Source of the DNA: Sipunculus nudus
Taxonomy: Eukaryota; Annelida; Sipuncula; Golfingiida; Sipunculidae
Assembly: GCA_026874595.1 (NCBI GenBank)
Contig: CM049317.1
Span: forward strand, 487,108 to 551,107
Reading direction: 5' to 3'
Length of the DNA: 64,000 nucleotides
Shown here: piece after piece, positions 24,414-36,827 of the stretch
How the letters are laid out: each line of letters begins with the position of its first letter
How positions within the stretch are numbered: the stretch's first letter is position 1
The notes under the pieces: model-generated
The model's database searches: none
Seen by the model: the letters and a program-made list of their open reading frames with translations, nothing else
What the model was told of the DNA's origin: nothing
Position numbers and translations under genes: made by a program

Positions 24414-26685
24414 AGCTCAGCTGACTATAAGTCATCTGAGCTATAGTCATGGTCCATTGTCCGTCGTCCGTCCGTCTGTCTGTCCCTCCGTCTGTCTGTC
24501 CGTCTGGATGTCCGTCCGTAAGACTGGCACGTTTCGACACCACTGGACCTACGAATCTGAATTTGGGCATATAGTTAGATGTCCTCATAATCTCCTACCA
24601 TGCCAAAAATTGGGTCAATAGGACATCGTTCCTTTGAGATATTAAGGAAAAACCTCAATTTTTTATTAGAAATCTATTTTCACACTTCAGGACTGCCTAA
24701 TATCAAAACCACTCATCTGGTTTTCTTCATTTTAACCATAAATATTCCTCTATATAGTTCCTATGTACATGCCAGATATTAAGTCAGTATTATATAATTT
24801 AAAAAAGTTATGGGCCCAAACATAATGGACTTTGTAAAAAAATCAGGAAGATATTTGGTCACTTAAGACCCAAAGTGTTAAAGGTAGGGACTTTTTTCCA
24901 GTAATACAACTTTAATTAATCAAAATTTAATTGTATACCAAAAATAAGATCAAAATCTGTTAAATTTTTTTAAATATTGGCAAAAATATAAAATTGGTAC
25001 CTTAAATTTTGCCCAACTTTGGCCATGGCACGTTTTTTTCCTGTAAGTACTGTGGATTTAATTTTCACACCATGTATACATAAGGATTTAATCTGTTAAA
25101 ATCTGAAATTTTAAAATAAAAGCTGCAAAATTAGGCTAGTTATTGAATTTTTTTGGAGGCTCTTGTTGTATTCCCTTACATTGTCAAGCAGTCCACTTTG
25201 ATGACTGTAGGTCATTCAGTGCACATCTCTATGCTCCCCAGGCTGTTGACATAATTTTAGATGTCCCCAAAATCTCCTACCATACCGAAAATTGGGTCAT
25301 TAGGACTTTGTTCCTTCGAGATATTAAGGAAAAAAACTCTGTTTTCCATAAAAAAAGCCATTGTTACACTTCAAGGCTGCCTAATATCAAAACCACTGAT
25401 CTATTTTTGATCGTATTTAGTATTCACATTCTTTTATACATTTTCTATGAACATACCAAAAATTAGGTCAGTATTGAGTATTATTTTGAAGTTATGGGCC
25501 AAAACATAATGCAATTTTTAAAAAAATCAGGAAATATATTTACTCACATGAGAATTGCTGAACCTAGAGACCTTTTTTCAGGAATATAACTTTATTTAAT
25601 CAAAATTCAATTGTTTACCCAAAATTAGATCTGAATTTTGCAAATTTTTCAAGTTATTAGCATAAATAAAAAACAATACCTTAAATTTTGTCCAACTTTG
25701 GCACTGTTGATTTAATTTTCCCAGCATATATGCATAAGGATTTAATCTTTTAAAACCTGAACTTTCAAAAGAAATTGATTGGAATGAATAGCTTTTATTC
25801 ATGTTTTCACACACCATGTCAAGTGTTGTTTACATCTAGCCCACCTAGTAGTACAGCCTTCACTTGCATTATGTAACCCACCCCAGGCAGCTTACCTTGG
25901 CCCAGCTTGGCCACTACTAGCAGGCTTCCCCTCGCCCTGCACTCATCCCCCCCCCCAGCTGGTGCATAAACTACATGAATGTTATAATTTTTCTGTATTT
26001 TATTTTATTCTTGGACATGCTACATTTTAGATTTTGTATTGAACCACCAGGGTTACAATGATTAAAGTGTACATTTAATTGTGTCCACAAAGTGGTGTAT
26101 TGCTGTGAAAGTCTGGATGTTCATGAGATAAGTAATTCCTTACTTCAGAAGAGTAAAAACTTCACCAGGTGTGAAATTGACTATTAATTCCAGTAATTAA
26201 TTAAAACTGGGATAGTAATTAGCACAATGATATTGTTTGTCCCTCATTCAACCAACAGTGTGTATACTTTATTTGAAAAGATGTTTTATTTTGTCAAATT
26301 TACTTTTATTTTATTTTGGTGAATAAAATTAAGCATGTCCTGAAAACTCCAATATGCAAAACTTTTTAATAGTGATTCAAGGAATATTCTTGTAGATGCC
26401 ATGTTGTGGCATTATTTTCTTTTAAAATCAGTTAAAACATTTATGATTTAAAAATAATAAAATATATGTGTATGCATAATATGACCCAATGTTTTTTATT
26501 CTGTATATATAATGATTGCAACTTTTGCAACAATTCTAATATTTTAACTTATATTTTCAGGTTTTTTAATTAAAAATTTATAAACCTGTAAATAAAAAAA
26601 TGATACAGATAAAAACTTCTTAATGGAAAAAGTGGATCTGCTTAAAAAAATAGGATTATATATAAACTTAAATGCATCATTCTCT
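24414..26685 (+). repeat. E-family repeat, copy 2, first part
   Basis: It starts AGCTCAGCTGACTATAAG followed by a GTCC-rich stretch (24450-24520). It is the inverse of copy 1 (15601-16706 plus 8041-9204). It is broken at 26685 by element N and resumes at 31859. The uninterrupted join here at 25525-25540 defines the insertion site of T in copy 1. Confidence 0.85.
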
Positions 26686-28771
26686 AGCGACAGCTTGTCA
26701 CCCCAAACGTCGATTTTAGATATACTGAAGACGATGGGGTGACAGTACAAGCTATTGGGTTCGCAATTCTAGTATGTGCAGATGTGCACGCCATTTCGGA
26801 CACTACTTTTTCATTTTCATCTACTTCTCGAGCTGTCATTTTCCTAAGTTAATACAAAAAGTGACGTTATTCTGTTGGGGAAAATAATAATTATTACATC
26901 CACGGTTGACTTACGTGTATTCGTGCAGCAGTTTTTAATAGCGAGGCTGGTTTTACTAGAAAAACTCGTCTCCACGTCTGTCAGCGGGAGAACCATAACT
27001 TCCGGTAGGGGATTCCCAAACGGCTATGTGTAAAACTCGGAAGTCCGAAGTCGGAAGCAAGGATTTTTAAAAAAATAAAGCAATGATCGAAGCATAATCA
27101 AAATGCTACTACATCAATGGAAAGTACCATTTTATTTTTATTGATTGAATTAGGTTTTTTTCTATCATAATGCAAAAATCATCCTAAGTTATAGACTATT
27201 TTTTTCTCGGAAATGCCCGGTTATGGTCCAGATATGTAAAACTCGGAAGCCAGTAATGGATAATGCACTGGTCATCATATCATCAGCAAACGTGTCAATC
27301 ATTTTCAATTATTTCAATATGACATATTTTTCATAAACTCAATCTGTTTTTTAACATCTTGATGCTGTTTTTTTTTTATAATATATTATATTGATATTTT
27401 ATTTCATTTTGTAAAACAAGATTATATTAACGCTGTTACCGTATTTTATGTTGGGGGAAAAGTTCAGTAAATGTTTAAAAATAAATTGTTACAGAGCAAA
27501 TGTTATAGATATAAAAAATTCTGTTTAATTATAGAACCTGATACCAGCAACTATTAAGTTCGGAGAGAAGGTGTCCGAAAGCGCACGGTACTACTGTATC
27601 GAGAATCCCGACTATAGTCCGGTTAATTTTGTTTTCTGAGTATAAAAATATAAGAATCAAATAAAAATAGTGAGTATACACGGAATATTCAGATGCATGG
27701 ATTTTTATAAAGATCAAAATATATTGAATTTTCATATTTGTTCAACATATGGGAAATATATTACTGTTTTTATTTTGAATGACATCGTAATTTATAACTA
27801 TTTTAATGCCGTATTAGGGTTTATTATACCATATTTATTATTCAGTGGTGCATCCATAGAGGGCGCAAGCCCGTTCAGACGTAATATCTCTCATTTTATC
27901 GAGTTCTTTTCCAATTAATTCGTAATCAGTTTTCATTTATTTTTCAGATTACTTTTTTATTCCCCTGCAATTTCATTATTATATTTTTTACTTTCCAATT
28001 CATAAGTTGGTGATTTACTCCACTATGAGAGCATTCAAATATACACAAGTATATTGAGGATCCCCCCCCCTATCGCATTACCGTGCGAGTCATGCACGGT
28101 CTCCCCACAGAGCTCAGCTCGGGATGGGATCGACCGTGAAAAATCTCACGCCTCCTCGGCTGATTCTCAGACTCACGCACTGTGTTCTGCTGTCCGAGCC
28201 TGGGCGCTCACAGATCACAAAAGTCGGTAAAATGCAAAGATTGTCATAAGACTTAAACATATCAATTATTTTACAACGAGTCCTACTTTTAAATAGTGAC
28301 ATTTTGCAAATCATAAATGTATAGACGCGCATTTCATCATTGACATTAACATGTTACGAATTTTTTAATATTCGGACTTTCCAGTTTATACCGTAATTTT
28401 ATAGAAATATAAATATTAAAGCCAAACAACCTCAAATTTGAATATATTGTTCAAAAACATGTAGGACAATAGTTGCGGAACAGAAAATCCTCATAATCAT
28501 TTGTTTAAGCTGCCTCAAAATGTCCTCTTTACATTGCATATTTTAAAAATTACTCCCTTCCCATACCCTCCCCATGTAAATATAAATATCTTTAACAAAA
28601 ACATAGCTCTAGATGGGGTGAAATATATTACGTGAAAATACACCCACACATATGTATATATATATATATATTAAATTTACAAATAAAAAAATTAAGTTAT
28701 AGTTTTTCGATTATGTATCATGTATTGTATTATACACTCATTTAAAGCAGAATCATGCATAATCAATTTTT

Positions 28772-31217
28772 AGCTCAGCTGACTTTCAGTCATGCTGGGC
28801 TATAGCGATGGGTCTTTGTCCGGCGTCCTTCCGTCTGTCCGTCCGGCCATCCGGCCGGCCGTCCGTCTGGCCGTCCGGCCGGCCGTCCGTCCGTTAGCAG
28901 GGCACAAATCGTAACCGTAGGGGCTAGGGCCATGAACCCTATGCAGTCTTAGAGGTTATAAAAAGATCTCCTTGCAAACCTGAAATTAGGTCACTGCGAC
29001 CTATATTCTCGAAGTTATGGGGTGTGTTTGCACCCCCCAGAAATAACTCTTTGAGACAAAATTTTCATCCCAAACCTTCCATCTTTCACATACAGCTCAC
29101 CTACCAACACGGGAAGAACCATAATTTTTTTTAGGTCAAAAGGTCAAAGGTCAAGGTCACAGGAGCTTCTTCTTTGAAAAGCCTGTGGATGCATTTTAAG
29201 CCAACCCTTTCATCCCAATTCTTTGATCTTTCACATATAGCTCACCTACTAAGTTGGAGAAGAATCCTATAGATTTTGAGGTCACAAGGTCAAAGGTCAG
29301 GGTCACAGGATCCACTTCTTTGAAAAGGTAGTGGACACATTTCAAGCTAGAGTTTTCATTCCAAACCTTCCAGCACTGATATCGCTTCTCTGCCAACAGG
29401 GGAAAAGACCTGTTGATTTTGAGGTCAAAGGTCAAGTTCACAGCACCCACTTCTTGCGTGGAGTCATTTTCAGGCAAACTTTTCAATCTGTACCTTCCAT
29501 CTGTCATATATGGCTTACCTACCAATAAGGGAAGAAGCCTATAGATGTTGAGGTCAAAAAGTCAAAGGTCAAGGTCACAATATTTAATTGTTCTAAATGC
29601 TTGTGAGCATATTTAAAGTGTAACTGTTCAACCCAAACCTTCAGTCTTTCACATATGCCACATCTATGCATCACTCAGTTTGACTCAAACTTCATATTTA
29701 TGGGTCTTTTTGCTTGAATAAATAACTTATTGATTTTGGGGTCAGCTGGTCAGCAGGTTAAAGGTTGCAGGTCAAAGTTATTCACCCATTGGTTGCCAAG
29801 TAATTACACCAGATTTAAGTGGTCAGTAGTTACCCATCATTTAGAAAGAATCCAGTTGATATATGGACAAAAGGCCAAGGTCATAGGTCAGGGATGTTCA
29901 CAATTACTTATTTTATAGACCATCTCTATTTTTCTTGTATATATAACCATCCCACTCCAGCTGGTACATCTCCCTGTGTGGCTGTAATTGTGAGTGACAC
30001 TGGTGACATATGACTCCCTTTTGTATCAGCCTATTAAGTGATAAGGCTCAGTGATAAGTACCTCTTACTTACTTCATAACAAAAACACTGTTGTCAGAAT
30101 GCTTCAGCCAGGCATTAAGACTATGAGAGTATAGTATTAAGGTTTAGCTACTGATTTATAAGATGATGGGAACATTTTGCAGTTTATTTTATGGAATCCT
30201 AGCAATAAACTTAGTTTCCTAGATATCTGAATATTTTAATATATATCACCACATATAAAAGCAAGTGTTTGTTCTCATAATATGTGGATGTGTACCTTGA
30301 TTAAGAATGGCTTTTTGTTTTATTTCAAGACTCTTAGTCATGCTTTCTGCATTTATTTTCTTTCAGGTTTGGCAGTTTACCTACCCTGCTGACCCCATTG
30401 AAAAGCAGAGTGATAATAAAAAATATTGGACTTACACTTTTTACAATTGCATATCTATAAATCTAATATGAGGGCCTGGACATGCCTTTTGAATTATTTT
30501 GGGCATTTATTACTGGATAATTTGCCCCAAGTTTGGTCTCTTATTGGAGAATGTGGGATATCAAATGTCATACTTGTCAGAAATCCATTATGTCTGCCAG
30601 TTAGCCACCTTAGAAATTCTTTCTTCAGGGCAGTTTCAGTAATTTTTCTTTAATGTTTGGTCCGATTTAGAGAATGTTTGTTGTCTGATTTCAGACTTGT
30701 CAGAAGTCCAATATGGCCACCAGGCAACCATCTTTTAATTCCTTAGTTAAAGTGAATGCAGTTGGATGTATATTTATGTAATCTTGTAAAGGATTGGGTC
30801 AAATATTTCTGAATAAATATTACCATCATTTATAAAAGTGCAGTACAGTTGGCTTTTATTGAATAAAAATTCATACAGAAGCACCTGTTTCTCAATAATT
30901 CTTGCATGTATTTCCTTGATTTTTGCTATATATGTTGATCTTATATTTGCCCTTTGTGGTGTTCCTTTTGAGACTGACAGGTTTCAAGCAAGCTGTTGGA
31001 ATAGTTCCTGATAGCTTAACAATCATGCATTTTCCTCAGACCATCAATTCACTGTGTTTTAACCAGACATAGGTGATATATATTTCTGTTGTCATAGAAA
31101 ATTTTCAACAAGTTGGCAAATTGGTTCTTCAAAATTTGACTGGAAGTTGTGAATCTCAGTCCATGATGTCACAGGTCATGCTTGGCAGCTGAGCGTCATG
31201 ACCCATGGGTCACTTGT
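28772..31217 (+). repeat. F-family repeat, full-length copy (F1)
   Basis: It starts AGCTCAGCTGACTTTCAG, followed by a GTCC/GGCC-rich stretch (28808-28900). It ends CAGCTGAGCGTCATGACCC then ATGGGTCACTTGT. The core (about 29060-29700) has about five degenerate units of roughly 130 bp. A shared GCTCAGCTGA motif in opposite orientation near both ends, a 3' palindrome and core tandem repeats resemble Helentron-associated (HINE) elements. That class is inference. It lies within N and has no coding frame. Confidence 0.75.
29141..29434 (+). promoter_or_regulatory. Three perfect AGGTCA direct repeats (DR1) in F core
   Basis: AGGTCAAAGGTCA occurs at 29141-29153, 29287-29299 and 29422-29434, with a near copy at about 29561. 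This is the consensus of a DR1 nuclear-receptor site. The reverse form appears in F2 at 37770-37782 and 38053-38065. Binding is not shown; the sites come with the repeat. Confidence 0.55.
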
Positions 31218-31858
31218 AATATATGCATGCAACTATAATTATAATGAAACTGCATTTGGGCTGTGGCTCCTTACTGACCACAAGTTAACCAGTGTGTTTT
31301 GTGACTTCCGAATTATACACATTGGATCACATCCCAGCACTTCTGACTGACTTCCCTGATGGCTTCCGAGCACAAAATCATCCATAACTTTCAGGTTACA
31401 GAATGGATCTCTATTATTCTTCACAGAATGATAATAAAGATCTTATTCTATCGGGGGGAAACGTAACAGTATTGAAACGTTAGCATTTTGTACATGCTTT
31501 AAACTGCTTTATTTATAAGATAATTCCTTGGTGTCCGGCTCCCGGCTTCCGACTTCCAAGTTAACATACACGACCGCGCCATGACACTTTTAGTTTTGAA
31601 TGAGAAGTACTGCTTCACGTGAATCGGTGCCACAGTGATAAAAGGAGGTAATAAATGTAATTATTTTTGTGTAACAACATTTCTTCTTCGATATTAAGCA
31701 CATTTAATACGACTTTATAAGCCCGTGATGCCAAATAATACCAGACAGTAAATATTTTGATCCGACCCTTAGAATGGGCGTTCTGTTGTGACTGCCATCA
31801 TGACTCCAGGCCCTTATCAGTTTATTTCCGAAGGCCTGAGTGTCATGTTGTCATGGCT

Positions 31859-32744
31859 AATTATTCTCTTGAAAGTGAAATAAAGGTATTAGTCCATTCT
31901 GTCCACTTGCCTGTCCATCTGTAAATTTTCGTATGCAACACAGTATCTCAAAACTTTTACTGTTTTTCTTCATGACAGTCTTGTCAGAGTATTAGTTTGC
32001 AATCATATATTTAGAACTTTACTATAACCAAGTAGGAGGGCCCCTTTCCTCTTAGCTTTTCATGTTCTTATATAAATGAAAAACATTACAATAGAATATT
32101 TCTACATCCACCTTCATGCTGCCCTCACTTTTCCCTTCTCCGAACCCCATCCCAAAGTCAGCCTCAGTAAGCAAGAACAAGATGAATCAGATATATTCAT
32201 ACTTTAATATTTAGTATAACTATTCGTCCATAGGTACCTATGTACATGCCAGAAATTATGTCAATATTGTGTAATATGTAGACATAGTGGGCATCACAAT
32301 AATGTACCTTGTCAAGACTAAAGAGATATTGTGTCATACAGTCACATATTCATAAATCACTTCATCAGCAAAGTTAATCATAACATCATATCTGTCAAAT
32401 TGAACGCTTGCAGAATACCATACACTTTAGATCCTTCAACAAATAGCCTTATCATCTACTACTGCTTATTACTGCTGTCATTGCATTCATATTTGCTCAA
32501 ATATATCACAATTTTCAACCCCTCCTAAATAAATAAAAAATAAACCACTTTATTTGACTCTATTAATCCATCAGTCAGGTAATTTCATTTATCATTTACT
32601 CACATATTACATTACATTCCTTTATAATAGCCCAACATGTACATGATATTCATAAGCTTTATCGACTCGATATAGTGTCACAGTGGAGAAACATTTATAG
32701 TCCAATCACGATCAGCTGAGCGCCGTGACCAATGGGTCCCTTGT
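31859..32744 (+). repeat. E-family repeat, copy 2, second part
   Basis: It is the reverse complement of 7158-8045 and ends GACCAATGGGTCCCTTGT. The 65-codon frame at 32331 mirrors a minus-strand one in copy 1 and belongs to the repeat, not to a gene. Confidence 0.85.
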
Positions 32745-32745
32745 T

Positions 32746-34060
32746 AGCTCAGCTGACTGAAAGTCATCTGAGCTATAGCGATCAGTCTTTTTGGCCGTCG
32801 TGTGTCTGTCTGTTTGTCCGTCTGTCTGTCCGTTAACCAGGCACAAATCGTAACCGCTGGACCTAGAATCTTGTAACTTGGGATTCTGAGAGGTCCATGA
32901 CAAATCTCATACGATCATGAGATGTTTCATCAGTTTCTGCAGACTGGTGGCGCCACCTGTATTTTTCAATTTTTACAAATTTTCGCTATTTTTGAGACCT
33001 TTAAAAAGGTGGACATCTGTTAACAGGGCACAAATCGTAAAGACTGGACCTAGGATCTTCATTCTTTACATTCTGAGAGACCTATGAAAAATCTCCATGG
33101 AAACCAGAAATTAGGTCTCTCTTACCCATATCCATCGAGCTATGGGGCCCCAAAGTACCCCCAGAATAGTCAAAAATTTCATAAAAAAACTAAACTTCAA
33201 TATCTGATTAACTACATCACTGATGGTCATGATTTTTGGCATACATATTAATCATGAGATGTTTCATCAGTTTCTGCAGACTGGTGGCGCCACCTGTATT
33301 TTTCAAATTTTTACAATTTGTTTTCTCTATTTTGAGACCTTTAAGGATGTAGTAATCTGTCAACAGGGTTCAAATTGTAACGACAGGACCTAGAATCTTC
33401 TTTCTTGACACACAGGGAGACCCATGAAAAGTCTCCATGGAAACCTGGAATTAGGTCTCTGTTACCCATATCCTTTGAGCTATGGCACTCCAAAGTACAG
33501 CTCAGAATAATAGAAAATTTGATACAAAAGCTGAAGTATCTGAACAACTAATGCAGAGATCACCATAATTGTTTGCATGGATATTGATCATGGAGTGTTT
33601 CATCAGTGTCTGCAGCCTGGTGGCACCATATGTATTTGTTCGGGCTTTTTTTTAAATTTTTTTCTCTATTTTTGAGACCTTTAAAGATATGAACATCTGT
33701 TATCAGGGCACAAATCATAACAACTGGACCTAGAATCTTCATTCTTTACACACAGGGAGACCCATGAAAAATCTCCATGGAAACCTGAAATTAGTGTATG
33801 TACCTGCTTATTTCTCAGGAGGGATTTGATGTCAGCCTGAAATGATGAATACATATACATATCGGATCTCAAATAGTTTTGTTGTATACAAGACATGTGG
33901 CACCACCTACAATTATTTTGTGATACATCTGTGCACATAGCCCAGGAGGGATTTGAAGTATCTGCCTAAAATTTTGCTTGTCTTTACATCTTTGATGCCT
34001 TTCTTGTACACAAGACTGGTGGTGCCACCTACAATAATTTTTGTGTTGTGTGCATCCATT
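32746..34060 (+). repeat. G-family repeat with tandem core
   Basis: It starts AGCTCAGCTGACTGAAAG directly after the E terminus, so the two are head-to-tail. The core repeats blocks containing GGGCACAAATCGTAA and GACCTAGAATCTTC at about 32837, 33018, 33359 and 33695, with TCTCCATGGAAACC blocks between. The right limit is approximate and no coding frame is present. Confidence 0.7.
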
Positions 34061-34246
34061 CCAGTATTTCAGCAGTGATGTTTTTGTAAATAGTGCATGT
34101 ACTTTGGTTCAAAATGTTCAGTGCTTGCATTATACATGTACATGTCACACTTGTACATGAAAAGTAATGGTCCAGTAGGAAGCATTATACCTAATATATA
34201 TCCCATTGCACAGGTTTGCATTAAGCTTGTAGGCCTTGTTTCTCAG

Positions 34247-34657
34247 TGTTACAGGGTGACATAAAAGCAGACTGAACTGTCTTGCTAGTGAAGCTTGCTT
34301 TTCTGGTGAAATGGTTTGGACGCTGGACATGTGCGCCACCAATATGGGTGTGAATCTAAGATTAGCCCAATATTTTCCTCTGAGCAATTTGTCTTTGTAA
34401 CAAATGGAGGCTCGTCTCGAATGATGGCAAACTTTGTGGCTCGGGAAAGGTGGTTTGAAGTAATTGAGTGATTACTGCAACCTAGTTCATCGAAAGTGTA
34501 ACTCCTGGGATAGGATTGTTCTGATAGCAGAATGCCTCTAAGAGGGGGTGTGTTACGGGATGACATAAAAGCAGATGCCGGACATGTGTGCCACCGACAT
34601 GGGTTCGGAAACTGGATCAGCCCAATATTTTCCCCTGAGCAATTTGTCTTCCTAACA
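34247..34657 (+). mobile_element. Miniature LTR element (LTR, 148 bp, LTR)
   Basis: The first LTR is 34247-34402 (156 bp, TGTTACAGGG to TTTGTAACA). The second is 34551-34657 (about 107 bp, shortened inside, TGTTACGGG to CCTAACA). Between them are a possible primer site (TGGAGGCTCG at about 34405) and a purine tract (AAGAGGGGGTG) just before the second LTR. The LTR matches the one at 40499-40654. It is a deletion derivative or TRIM-like form of the same retrotransposon family. Confidence 0.75.
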
Positions 34658-34990
34658 TGAATAAAATGACAAAATAGCAAAGTGGTTTAAAAAATTTCCC
34701 AGATGTGAGGCCCCAATTTATGTCACTTGTACAGTTTTGTCCAGGGGAAATCAATACACAACCAGGCCTCAGATATAAAACACACCAATCAAAACTTGAA
34801 AACTGAATGTAGAGCATATAGAAAATTTTACTTTAACCCAAAACGTGACCAGATACATGTGAATATGTTTCAAGTGATACAAATGAATAAACAGTAATAT
34901 TTACTTAACTGAATAAGGCAGATGTTCCAAAGAGGGTGCTTCTTAAAAAGGAAATTGCATTAGACATACAAAATACACATAACACAGTAT
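34658..34990. other. No recognisable gene
   Basis: The first 35 bp match, in inverse orientation, the stretch near 38890-38925 upstream of the gag remnant. Nothing else was seen. Confidence 0.4.
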
Positions 34991-35311
34991 ACAAGTGACC
35001 CATGGGTCATGACGCTCAGCTGTCAAGCATGACATGCGTGTTCATAGGCTGAGATTCACAACTTCCAGTCGAATTTTTTTTACAAATTTTGATGAAATAT
35101 ACATAAGTCTGGTTAAAACACAGTGAATTGATGGTCTGAGGCAGAATGTATGGTTGTTGAGCTATAAGGAACTAATCTCATAGCTTGCTTGATACCTGTC
35201 AGTCTCAAAAGGAACACCACACAGGCTAAATATAAGATCAAATTTTATAGCAAAAATCAAGGAAATCCATGCAAGAATTATTTAGAAACGGGTGCTTCTG
35301 TATGAATTTTT

Positions 35312-35522
35312 TGCTCAGCTGACTTTCAGTCATGCGATGGGTCTTTGTCCCTCGTCCTTCTTTCTGTAACCTTACTGGTGAGGATCATGAACCCTATGCA
35401 GCCTTAGAGGTTCTTAAAAGATCTCTGTGCAAACCTTAAATTAGGTCACTGCGACCTATATTCTCTGAGTAACAGGGTGTGTTTGCCAGAATTAATTCTT
35501 ATAGCCAAAATTTTCATCCCAA
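35312..35522 (+). repeat. F-family 5' fragment nested in F2
   Basis: It starts GCTCAGCTGACTTTCAGTC and follows 28772-29080 in opposite orientation to its host copy. The host sequence resumes at 35523. Confidence 0.75.
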
Positions 35523-35961
35523 AGAAAATCTTTGACCCAAACCTTTGCCAGATTTCATTAATATACGTCCCACTGCATTCGCATTAACATTTCTTGAGAT
35601 AATATGTTCAAAAGGAATTTAAAGATGGCTACATGGTGGCCATATTGGATTTCTGTTAGGTCTAAAATCAATAACAAACATCCTCTAAAAGGAACCAAAC
35701 ATTTTAAAAAAAATCATAGAAACTGCACGGACAAAAGGATTTTTTAAGGTGGCTACATGGCAGACATAATGTTCCGATTTCTGATGAGACTGACATTTGA
35801 TATCACACATCCTCTAATAAGAGACCAAACTTGTGGCAATTCCTCCAAAGAATGTTACAGTAATGAATGTCAAAAACAATTCAAAAGGTATGATCAGGTT
35901 AGAGAGCTCTCATATCAGATTTATGGACAGGCAAATGTAAAAAGTGCAAGTCCAATATTTT

Positions 35962-36827
35962 TATGCCCCCGCCATAAAGTGTCGGGAGCATATAGTTTAC
36001 CCATATCCGTCCTTCCGTTCTTCTGTCATTCCTAAATCAAACAGTTGTACGGACTTTTTTTTTGCAATGCCTGCAGATATTGGCCTGATTTGTGGTGTGT
36101 TGGCAGATAATGACCAGTTATAGATTAAGTTCATGTTTCATCCTGGTTGACCTATTTTGACCATGTGACGGCTTCTGAACATAGAAAATTTCATTAAAAT
36201 AGAAATTTTCATTACAAATGCACATGTACGGCTTTTTTTTTGCAATCCTTGCAGAAATTTTTATGATAAATGTACATGTACGGATTTTTTTTTCACATTG
36301 CCTGCAGATATTAGCCTGATGTTTGGTGTGTGGGCAGATTATAACCAGTTACAGTTCGAGTTTGCATTTTGTCCCAGTTTATCTGCTTTTGACCGTATGA
36401 CGGCTCCTGAACTTTGAAAATTTCATGAAAAATTGAAATTTTCATGATAAATGCACATGTATGGATTTTTTTCGCAATACCTGCAGATATTAGCCTGATT
36501 TGTGGTGTGTTGGCAGATTATGACCAGTTACAGTTCGAGTTTGCGTTTCATCCCAGTTTACCTGCTTTTGACCGTATGACGGCTCCTGAACATAGAAATT
36601 TCATGAAAAATATAAATTTTCCAGACAAGTGCACATGTACGGCCTTTTTTTTGCAATGCTTGCAGATATTGGCCTAATTTTTGGTATGTGGGTGCATAAT
36701 GACCACTTACAGATCGAGTTTGGGTTTTGTCCTGGTTGTCCTACTTTTGACCGTGTGACGGCTCCTGAACATAGAAAATTTTACAAACTTTAACAAATAT
36801 TTCTTATTTGCTCCAGGCGGGGGCATT
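35962..36827. mobile_element. Small inverted-repeat element with tandem core
   Basis: The ends are ATGCCCCCGCC (35963-35973) and GGCGGGGGCAT (36816-36826). Comparison with F1 near 30400-30430 shows an insertion at this place. The core has four degenerate copies, about 180 bp apart, of a unit containing CTGCAGATATTAGCCTGAT and ACATGTACGG (from about 36071, 36300, 36480, 36660). No transposase; non-autonomous. Confidence 0.75.

Larger units (their letters stand above)
26686..31858. mobile_element. Insertion N, 5.2 kb, inside E copy 2
   Basis: Copy 1 of E is continuous at 8035-8045, where copy 2 is split. ATTCTCT is repeated on both sides (26679-26685 and about 31863-31869; ten bases match with one mismatch), consistent with a target duplication of 7-10 bp. 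The first 70 bp form a hairpin (CTTGTCACCCC against GGGGTGACAGTACAAG). Inner arms at about 26860-27060 and 31535-31700 show inverted similarity, including CGAAGTCGGAAGC. The extreme ends do not match well. It contains a full F element. The class is unknown. Confidence 0.6.

Noticed and set aside
29196-29525. 109-codon minus-strand frame with repeated VNLTFDL-type motif
   Set aside because: It is the core tandem repeat of F1 (AGGTCAAAGGTCA on the other strand) read in frame.
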